A DNA stretch of 5,380 nucleotides from Thermoplasmata archaeon (GTDB lineage: Archaea; Thermoplasmatota; Thermoplasmata; Thermoplasmatales; Thermoplasmataceae), in the NCBI GenBank assembly GCA_021797955.1, contig JAJZYV010000155.1, positions 1 to 5,380 of the forward strand, written 5' to 3'. The notes beneath the pieces are model-generated. The model made no database searches and was not told where the DNA came from. It worked only from the letters and a program-made list of their open reading frames with translations. Shown piece by piece: positions 1 through 4,849 of the stretch; positions within the stretch are counted from its first letter, which is position 1, and the number at the start of each line of letters is the position of its first letter. A program made the translations under genes and the position numbers.

Positions 1-636
1 CAAGAAATAAAAAGCAATGGAAAATCTGAATTTTCGATCAAGACTGCCTTAAAAAACATGGGAATTTCAGTTCCACGCAGTTTAATCATTGAGGATATAC
101 CTGAAAAGCTTGACATTTCATATCCTGTTGTGTTAAAGGTGTCAGATGAATCCATTTTACACAAATCAGATGTTGGTGGAGTAAGCATAGGAATCAAGAC
201 ATTGGAAGAGCTTAAAACCAGATTCAATAAAATGAAGAAACTTTTCCCGAATTCCCAGTTTTTGGTTGAAGAAATGGTGGAGGAAGGAATAGAAATTATC
301 GTGGGAATCTCCAGAGATAATGTGTTCGGTCTGTCAATGATGCTTGGGATGGGAGGTACAATGACGGAAATTTATCATGACGTCACATTCAGGTTGATTC
401 CGGTTAGCAGAAATGACTGTAATATAATGATAGATGAAGTCTCTATCGGCAAATTCACGGGGAACGGATTCAGGGGACATAAAATTGATCGGAATTCGTT
501 GATAGAATTCCTGATGAAAATATCTTCTATTGGAGAAGCAGGTTTGAATTCTATTGATCAACTTGATCTAAACCCAGTCAAAATAAACGGATCCAAAATA
601 GTTGTGCTTGATGCAAAGATAATAGCAGGATTATAG
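1..636 (+). CDS. Acetyl/acyl-CoA synthetase (ADP-forming), ATP-grasp beta subunit or domain, 3' part
   Basis: The reading frame is open from the first base, so the gene begins left of the window; the ATG at 58 lies inside the conserved region and is not the true start. The 211 visible residues match the ATP-grasp beta part of ADP-forming acyl-CoA synthetases. This cytosolic enzyme interconverts acyl-CoA, ADP and phosphate with the free acid, CoA and ATP, and is a typical archaeal route to ATP from acetyl-CoA. Visible marks are YPVVLKV, then ILHKSDVGGV (visible residues 52-61), whose His54 is probably the beta-subunit phosphohistidine of the family, then a glycine-rich LGMGGTMTEIYHDVTFRLIP segment and the terminal LDLNPVKING...VVLDAKI. 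About 20 to 30 N-terminal residues are missing if this is a separate beta subunit; an alpha-beta fusion would miss much more. No intact partner gene follows. The family call is firm; the acid substrate cannot be told. Confidence 0.9.
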   Translation, partial: QEIKSNGKSEFSIKTALKNMGISVPRSLIIEDIPEKLDISYPVVLKVSDESILHKSDVGGVSIGIKTLEELKTRFNKMKKLFPNSQFLVEEMVEEGIEIIVGISRDNVFGLSMMLGMGGTMTEIYHDVTFRLIPVSRNDCNIMIDEVSIGKFTGNGFRGHKIDRNSLIEFLMKISSIGEAGLNSIDQLDLNPVKINGSKIVVLDAKIIAGL

Positions 637-699
637 CATCAGTAGAGGTTCGGGAAAGCTTCAACCAAATTTATTTGACTATTATCTAGTGGTTTAGGG

Positions 700-729
700 T
701 TAATCATCTGTTTAATCATTTCTTAATCA
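700..729. repeat. Three spaced TTAATCA direct repeats in the intergenic spacer
   Basis: The heptamer TTAATCA occurs at 700-706, 712-718 and 723-729, with start-to-start spacing of 12 and 11 bp, close to one helical turn. It lies in the 222-bp spacer between the acyl-CoA synthetase gene and the AbrB-like gene, about 130 bp before the latter. Same-face spacing would suit a cooperative DNA-binding protein, but the spacer is AT-rich and chance recurrence is possible. No gene was found in this spacer. Confidence 0.4.
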
Positions 730-833
730 AATAATTTAACTAAAAGCTTTATTGACTGGGTTTCTGGTAATCTCAATTATGCTTTATTAGAGGTCTTTGG
801 AGGTCCCTGAACTTTTAGCAAAAATAACAGAAC

Positions 834-843
834 GATATTATAT
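834..843 (+). promoter_or_regulatory. Candidate archaeal TATA box for the AbrB-like gene
   Basis: The AT-rich run GATATTATAT is centred about 20 nt before the ATG at 859. No Shine-Dalgarno sequence is visible between it and the ATG, so a leaderless or very short-leader transcript is likely. The surroundings are very AT-rich, so the exact box is uncertain. Confidence 0.4.
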
Positions 844-858
844 CAATTATATTAATTA

Positions 859-1017
859 ATGCGCAAATTGTTAGTTTTACCACATCTTTCAAAAAAGGGT
901 TCATCCCTAAGACTTACCCCTCCAAAGAAAGTTCAGGCAATATTGGGCGTCAAAGAGGAAGATATTTTACGATTTTATGTGGAAGATGGGAAAGTAATTT
1001 TGAAAAAGATAGTATAA
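859..1017 (+). CDS. AbrB/SpoVT swapped-hairpin DNA-binding protein (52 aa)
   Basis: This short complete frame encodes 52 residues. Its body, KKGSSLRLTPPKKVQAILGV (residues 12-31) followed by KEEDILRFYVEDGKVILKK (32-50), is the classic AbrB-like layout: a basic first strand, a proline-headed short helix, a 'GVKEED' turn, then the 'F..EDGK.ILKK' hairpin. Such proteins dimerise by swapping hairpins and bind DNA. In archaea they serve as small transcription regulators or as the antitoxin half of toxin-antitoxin pairs. The ATG lies just after an AT-rich candidate TATA box and lacks a Shine-Dalgarno site. An uncharacterised 109-residue gene begins 44 bp downstream on the same strand, so a regulator-effector pair is possible but unproven. 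The fold call is strong; the target DNA is unknown. Confidence 0.85.
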   Translation: MRKLLVLPHLSKKGSSLRLTPPKKVQAILGVKEEDILRFYVEDGKVILKKIV

Positions 1018-1061
1018 CCCGATTGGAATCATTACATGCAAACTAATTTTATACTTTCAAG

Positions 1062-1391
1062 ATGAAAAGCTCAAGCATTATTGATAGAATTTGTTCGCTT
1101 CCTTCTAAGGAAGAGTTGATTAAGAAGGGTTTAAAAATTTACACCGGGCAGACAAGATATAATAGAGTCGATCTCCGTAACTGTGAGAATTCACATTTCT
1201 ATTTTGAATTCGGAGATATAAGACTGGAGTTGAAGAGTTCTAGGATAATCGTTGAGATCGACACAGCCGGAGTAGTTACTAACCTTGCTAAGTACTACTT
1301 CATGCAAAATAAACCTGATCAATTCAATTTTAAGGGTTATTATACCAGACAAAATGACTTAAATGCTGCATATTGTTGTATGCAATGGTGA
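1062..1391 (+). CDS. Hypothetical protein (109 aa), possible partner of the AbrB-like protein
   Basis: I do not recognise this family. The 109 residues look like a small soluble alpha/beta protein: a charged N-terminal helix (about 3-25), then alternating strands (HFYFEFGDIRLELKSSRIIV, 46-65), then a predicted helix after EIDTAGVVTNLAKYYF (66-81), and a polar aromatic tail ending CCMQW. No signal peptide, membrane segment or catalytic motif stands out. It follows the AbrB-like gene by 44 bp, which suits an antitoxin-toxin order, but it does not resemble PIN or MazF toxins. TTTTATAC at 1047-1054 lies too close to the ATG for a leaderless start there. Either the gene is co-transcribed with its neighbour, or it starts later, for example at the in-frame TTG at 1116. 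The tail borders a region of gene decay, so C-terminal truncation is possible. Confidence 0.6.
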   Translation: MKSSSIIDRICSLPSKEELIKKGLKIYTGQTRYNRVDLRNCENSHFYFEFGDIRLELKSSRIIVEIDTAGVVTNLAKYYFMQNKPDQFNFKGYYTRQNDLNAAYCCMQW

Positions 1392-1476
1392 GAACGCCTA
1401 CAACGCATATAGTAGACTATGAGGTATCTATCCCGAAAACTGGAAGCAAAGAATTTTAAAGTAGAGATGGAAATAG

Positions 1477-1688
1477 GGGATACTAATTATTCCAAGAATC
1501 AAAGAGTTGAATCAAAGTTTAAGGGTATTCTCGAGGACGCAGTTGGAATTCGGAGTTAAGGCCTTAATGGATAATGTTCCTCTGAACGTATTTTAGCGCT
1601 GGTTGGGGCATCCTTCTGTCTTTACAAGTCCAATATGTACAAAGATTATGGGAATGGGCACTTCCAGTTTATGGAAAAAATAAGATAA
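1477..1688 (+). pseudogene. Decayed C-terminus of a tyrosine recombinase (integrase)
   Basis: In the frame of position 1477 the translation reads FGVKALMDNVPLNVF, a stop at 1594-1596, then RWLGHPSVFTSP and ICTKIMGMGTSS. This matches the end of XerC/phage-type integrases, where the family shows 'LRH.FA..L...VPL..IQRWLGH.S..TT.IY'. The catalytic GH remains (1606-1611). The codon nine residues after that His, where the nucleophilic Tyr belongs, is TGT (Cys, 1636-1638). The conserved Arg-His before 'FGV' is also missing: only LEFGV remains, at 1543-1557. The frame closes at 1681-1683, and a small shift near 1670 would give a more family-like end at 1686-1688. The N-terminal and core domains are absent. 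The remnant cannot be active, but it shows a past integration event directly upstream of the CBS-HEPN gene. Confidence 0.75.
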
Positions 1689-1693
1689 GGAAG
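1687..1693 (+). promoter_or_regulatory. Ribosome binding site of the CBS-HEPN gene
   Basis: AAGGAAG lies 8 nt before the ATG at 1702. It is the only clear Shine-Dalgarno-like site placed well before a start codon in the window, and it supports the start at 1702 (or the adjacent ATG at 1705). A leader with an SD suggests transcription starting upstream, possibly within the integrase remnant. Confidence 0.45.
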
Positions 1694-1701
1694 AACCCAT
1701 T

Positions 1702-2640
1702 ATGATGAATATGAATACTAATAGTTCTTCGGAAAATTTAAAGAACCTGCACGAGAAGTTTTTAGAAAGCAAGTATTTTTCAGCTCTTTCAATCATGACT
1801 CCCAAAAAGGAATGGCTCTGCATTGACATAAATGATAAGGATATAAGTGAAAAGTGTAAATGTGCAAATAATAGGAATATTTTCAATCTGGTTGTTAAAG
1901 AAGGAAATAAAGTTTTAGGATACATTAATGTAAAACACATTAGGCAGCGTGGAGAGATATATGACATAGATAGGACCAAGATCGAAAAAATAGAAGAACA
2001 CAATGTTATGGAAAGTTTGTCTCTGTTCGATCTATTGAAGATCATGCTAAATGATACAAAAAAATTGAATACAAAAATGATGAGCCCTTTGTATTTCGTT
2101 ATCCAGTCACATAAAGGGTCGGCAAAGCCAATAGGTATAATCTCATTTTGGGACCTCAACAGGGCTCCAGCCTATATACTGTCCTACCCATTTCTAGTAT
2201 ACCTAGAACACACAATTATAATTATAATTGAGAATTCCCATACAAACTGGGTTGAACACGGGTCTTGGTTGGCAGAATTAAGGAAAACAGTTAGTGAAAA
2301 TTCAAAAAAGTATAGGCACTTTAAAGAATTCCTTGAAGATCATAAGCAAGATTATTCTGTACTTTCTAAATGGACATTTCCGGAATTAGTGTATTTTTAC
2401 GAAAATGATCCGCATATTGAAAAGGACGAAAATGTAGTTCCAAGAGCCCTATTAGATATATTCGTCAATAAAAGAAAGTTCAGGAACATAATTGCCCACA
2501 GCATAAACCTAATAGTAGATAGCGAGAATTTAAATTTCATTGGGAGCTTGGAGGACTTAGATATGATTTGGAACTATGGAAAAACTCTATTCTGCAATTT
2601 CATAGACCCTAAGGTTAGCTATAGCACACCAAGATTCTAA
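1702..2640 (+). CDS. CBS-like sensor domain protein with C-terminal HEPN-like (putative RNase) domain
   Basis: The 312-residue protein appears to have two halves. Residues about 27-155 look like a divergent CBS pair: LSIMTP then VLGYINVKHI closes the first unit (about 28-80), and VMESLSLFDLLKIM...SPLYFVIQ...KPIGIISFWDLNRAP forms the second (about 98-155). CBS pairs usually bind adenosyl nucleotides. Residues about 165-300 are helical and contain FVNKRKFRNIIAHSI, whose R261-N262-...-H266 fits the Rx4-6H motif of HEPN domains, many of which are metal-independent RNases in defence, toxin-antitoxin or stress systems. No signal peptide is seen; TIIIIIE (171-177) is too short for a membrane segment and probably starts the first HEPN helix. 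The inferred role is a cytosolic ligand-gated RNase, comparable in logic to CARF-HEPN proteins. The gene stands alone behind an integrase remnant. The HEPN call is fairly good, the CBS call moderate, the function inferred. Confidence 0.72.
   Translation: MMNMNTNSSSENLKNLHEKFLESKYFSALSIMTPKKEWLCIDINDKDISEKCKCANNRNIFNLVVKEGNKVLGYINVKHIRQRGEIYDIDRTKIEKIEEHNVMESLSLFDLLKIMLNDTKKLNTKMMSPLYFVIQSHKGSAKPIGIISFWDLNRAPAYILSYPFLVYLEHTIIIIIENSHTNWVEHGSWLAELRKTVSENSKKYRHFKEFLEDHKQDYSVLSKWTFPELVYFYENDPHIEKDENVVPRALLDIFVNKRKFRNIIAHSINLIVDSENLNFIGSLEDLDMIWNYGKTLFCNFIDPKVSYSTPRF
2192..2230. repeat. Two clustered palindromes inside the CBS-HEPN gene
   Basis: An inverted repeat with 6-bp arms, TTCTAG and CTAGAA around a 5-nt spacer, occupies 2192-2208. 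Five bases later, 2213-2230 is a perfect 18-bp palindrome, CAATTATAATTATAATTG. The second encodes a run of five isoleucines. They lie at the boundary between the sensor and HEPN parts. They may be only a by-product of AT-rich isoleucine codons, or an internal binding site. Confidence 0.45.
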
Positions 2641-2869
2641 ACAAAAAAACATTTCAAAATTCCTCATACTATTTGGTATTCAGATGTCCATGGCTCTTGG
2701 GCATTAGATCACTGTTTGAAAAACATACTCGCAAAAACTGTCCAGTTTGTTATGTACTCTTACCCCTTGTTTGAATGTCGGAAAAAGAAATCTTTGGTGG
2801 GTATCTCTGTTTGATAAGCAAATAGCATTAGTGGCAAAACATTTTATTTAAATTGCATTAGCCTTCAAG
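2641..2869. other. 229-bp spacer with no recognised gene
   Basis: The frame of the CBS-HEPN gene stays open for 57 codons after its stop (2641-2811, stop at 2812-2814). The stretch has no ATG near its head and no recognised motif; its translation includes TIWYSDVHGSWALDHCLKN. It could be the remnant of another gene or chance. The last 30 bp hold the promoter of the next gene. Confidence 0.5.
2842..2851 (+). promoter_or_regulatory. TATA box of the exonuclease-like gene
   Basis: TTTTATTTAA is centred about 24 nt before the ATG at 2870, the usual TATA-to-start distance in archaea. Transcription would therefore begin at or next to the ATG, giving a leaderless mRNA. No Shine-Dalgarno sequence is present, which fits. 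Confidence 0.65.
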
Positions 2870-3541
2870 ATGGTCTTGAATTTCGATAATGAAAAAACGC
2901 TTGCCTTTATTTTGGACACAGAATGGTACGTTCCACTAGCAGATCGAACCACTTCCTTATCGAGCCTAAAGGTTAACCCTGCCAGGCCAGAACACCGATT
3001 TATAGGAGGAGTTTTTTACTGTTTCCACCCACTTAATAAAAATGAAAAGATCGAGAAGAAAGAAATTTTTGTTAATTCACTTAACGAAAATGATGAAAAG
3101 AATGCACTGGCAGAAGTCTATACTTTTTTCAACGAACATTGGGAACAACTTGCTGGCAAAAGAGACAGCGTGCCGGATTTAATAACTATAGGAACAGGAA
3201 TTTCAAGACTTGACCTTCCAGGACTATTTGCGAGAAGTGTTCTTCTGGGAATTGATGATGTACCGAAGCTCTACGACATTTATCTAAAGACAAAAGTTGT
3301 GGATCTTTCTGAAGTAGCTATACCATACTTTAATAAAAATAGGCCAAACCTCTTATATCCTGTTCCTACAAACTCTATCATGAGTAGGTTCAACATAGAG
3401 GGAGACCTTAAGACAACAGGAAAAAGTGTTTGGGAAATGGTAGATAAAAATGATTTTGATGGCGTTAAGAACAGAGTTCGTGGCGAAGTAGAGACTCTTT
3501 ATAAGATTTATTTCCGGATTGTAAAGGAGATATTTCATTGA
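2870..3541 (+). CDS. DEDD-type 3'-5' exonuclease-like protein (RNase H fold)
   Basis: The protein has 223 residues. It opens with a strand ending in the acid pair of exonuclease motif I: LAFILDTEWYVP (D16, E18). A second strand motif, DLITIGTGISRLDLPGLFAR (103-122), matches motif II of DnaQ/PolB-type exonucleases ('..g..i..fDlp.L..R'), with D115 as candidate metal ligand. VVDLSE (143-148) sits where such proteins carry their 'DL' segment. The C-terminal helix RVRGEVETLYKIYFRI (202-217) resembles motif III '(Y/H)xxxD', but the expected aspartate seems replaced by E206. Length and layout suit an uncharacterised archaeal exonuclease-domain protein acting on DNA or RNA ends in the cytosol. It has its own promoter and no close partner. 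The fold is likely; activity is uncertain given the motif III change. Confidence 0.62.
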   Translation: MVLNFDNEKTLAFILDTEWYVPLADRTTSLSSLKVNPARPEHRFIGGVFYCFHPLNKNEKIEKKEIFVNSLNENDEKNALAEVYTFFNEHWEQLAGKRDSVPDLITIGTGISRLDLPGLFARSVLLGIDDVPKLYDIYLKTKVVDLSEVAIPYFNKNRPNLLYPVPTNSIMSRFNIEGDLKTTGKSVWEMVDKNDFDGVKNRVRGEVETLYKIYFRIVKEIFH

Positions 3542-3559
3542 TCAACTTCAGATCGCTGT

Positions 3560-4716
3560 TCAATGTGCATCTTGTTCACCGAATTCTATTAAAAGCGAGT
3601 CTTCATCATTAATGTTACCATTGTACCTTTAGATATGGTCTCGAAGAGTGTGTATTTATAGGCGATACCTCTTCTGGAACATCTCCCCGATCTCGTCCAT
3701 GTGTTTATAATATAACATCTATTGTAACTATTCAGTCTGATGTTCCATAATACTAAGTAAACGCCGTGCAATGAACAGAAAGACTAATATATAATGAATA
3801 CATTATATTAATCCTTAAATCCGCCGTTTTTGTGTAATAGGGGCACTTTTTCTCGCACTTTAATCTCAACGGAATGCCTGTTTAATGGCATCTACGCCAT
3901 ATTGCGAAAGACCTGGTGTCGGATCTGAAAATTGATCTCGACATATTACGTAAAAAAGCTTGAGTTAAGGTTTAAATGTTCCAATATCTTTGATTTTCCG
4001 AAGTTCAAATTGTACAACCTCTAAATCGTTTTGGTTGATATTTCCGTTTGAGCTCCTGAAGGCGCAGAAATTGCATCTGAAAACACAACCTCGCTGAGTC
4101 TGCCATCTGATGAAGTTATCACCCTTTATAAATTCAAGGATATCTGGCCGGGCAAACGGAGAATTTTCGACAGTGGGTTTGCTTCTGCGATTTCATTTCC
4201 GATTGGTTCTCCTCTCCTATATACCCCCATGGTTGCAGGTTTCACTTGCTTAAGTATTGACGTTACTATATCCACGAATGCGCTTTACCCATATCCCTTG
4301 ACAAAGTAGTGTGCAAAAAAGAATTCATCGTTGAGCTCGTTTCCACCATATGTAATTTCCGGGTCACCAAGCACTATATTTCCCTTTTAACTCAATTTGG
4401 CAAGTGATCCTAATAATACCTTAACCTGTTCAGCGTTCCATGCGTATACACTAATTCCAAGGATCAATGGATTGATGTCAATTATTTCGTGGAGAACATC
4501 GCTCATATTTTCCCTTACATTCGACTGAAACAACTTTACGCCTATTACTTTTTTAAGACTGTCTGATTTAACTAGTTCGGAATAAGTGAACGCTATTCCC
4601 AAAGGTATCATTGTATCCTTTCTTCGATGCCAGTTCAGCGAAAGAAGTGTCACAACTGGTCGAATCTCTCGAGCTAAATACGACGTACTTCGGAATAACC
4701 ACATTCCCACTACCAA
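3560..4716 (-). pseudogene. Decayed B12-binding radical SAM protein gene
   Basis: Read on the minus strand, the N-terminal part (from a TTG at 4716 to a stop at 4387-4389) resembles a cobalamin-binding domain: RPVVTLLSLNWHRRKDT, IPLGIA and INPLILGISVYAWNAEQ. The same frame continues with NIVLGDPEITYGGNELNDEF and HYFVKGYG, a second stop (4285-4287), then SAFVDIV. After a one-base-type frameshift near 4160-4170 come PFARPDILEFIKGDNF and WQTQRGCVFRCNFCAF, with the radical SAM CxxxCxxC intact (4064-4087). A third stop (3965-3967) precedes LKLFYVICRDQFSDP and YGVDAIKQAFR, ending at 3866-3868. About 145 bases of unreadable sequence follow. Then MDEIGEMFQKRYRL and YNGNINDEDSLLIEFGEQ (3562-3700, two more stops) appear in the same frame and may be its C-terminus, likely after an internal deletion. 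Intact relatives use an iron-sulfur cluster, SAM and often cobalamin for methylations or rearrangements. This copy cannot yield a working enzyme. Its weakest part is the assignment below 3866. Confidence 0.8.
3784..3812. repeat. Imperfect AT-rich palindrome
   Basis: TAATATATAATG, AATA, CATTATATTA form near-symmetric arms; the left has one extra TA. It lies in the unreadable middle of the radical SAM pseudogene. It could be a TATA-containing promoter in either direction, but no intact gene starts next to it. Confidence 0.35.
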
Positions 4717-4849
4717 TCGCTAGAATGTAGTTTAAAGAAACTGATTAGTGTCCTCTAATTATATTTTCCTTATTTATTTTTAGAGGGCCCCTGTCATTTG
4801 GATTCTATATGACCCAGACAATTTTTAGAGAAATATAATAACTATTATA

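Noticed and set aside
334..561. Minus-strand frame of 75 codons
   Set aside because: It lies entirely inside the strongly conserved acyl-CoA synthetase gene and has no protein-like features.
1385..1459. Plus-strand frame of 24 codons starting MVRTPTTHIV
   Set aside because: Too short and unsupported; it might be a trace of the integrase N-terminus, but nothing in it proves this.
1419..1559. Plus-strand frame of 46 codons starting MRYLSRKLEA
   Set aside because: It overlaps the integrase remnant in a different frame and shows no family match; the integrase frame has clear motifs.
1593..2159. Minus-strand frame of 188 codons, hydrophobic
   Set aside because: It is the antisense shadow of the CBS-HEPN gene; its hydrophobic look comes from the complement of Lys/Glu/Asn-rich codons.
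3353..3538. Minus-strand frame of 61 codons
   Set aside because: Shadow of the exonuclease-like gene, which has motifs and a well-placed promoter.
3589..3771. Minus-strand frame of 60 codons starting MHGVYLVLWN
   Set aside because: The neighbouring frame reads more protein-like (MDEIGEMFQKRYRL and INDEDSLLIEFGEQ) and shares the radical SAM frame, so this is a by-product of decay.
3886..3963. Plus-strand stretch WHLRHIAKDLVSDLKIDLDI followed by LRKKA and a stop
   Set aside because: It looks somewhat protein-like, but the opposite strand continues the radical SAM frame with LKLFYVICRDQFSDP, which explains the region better.
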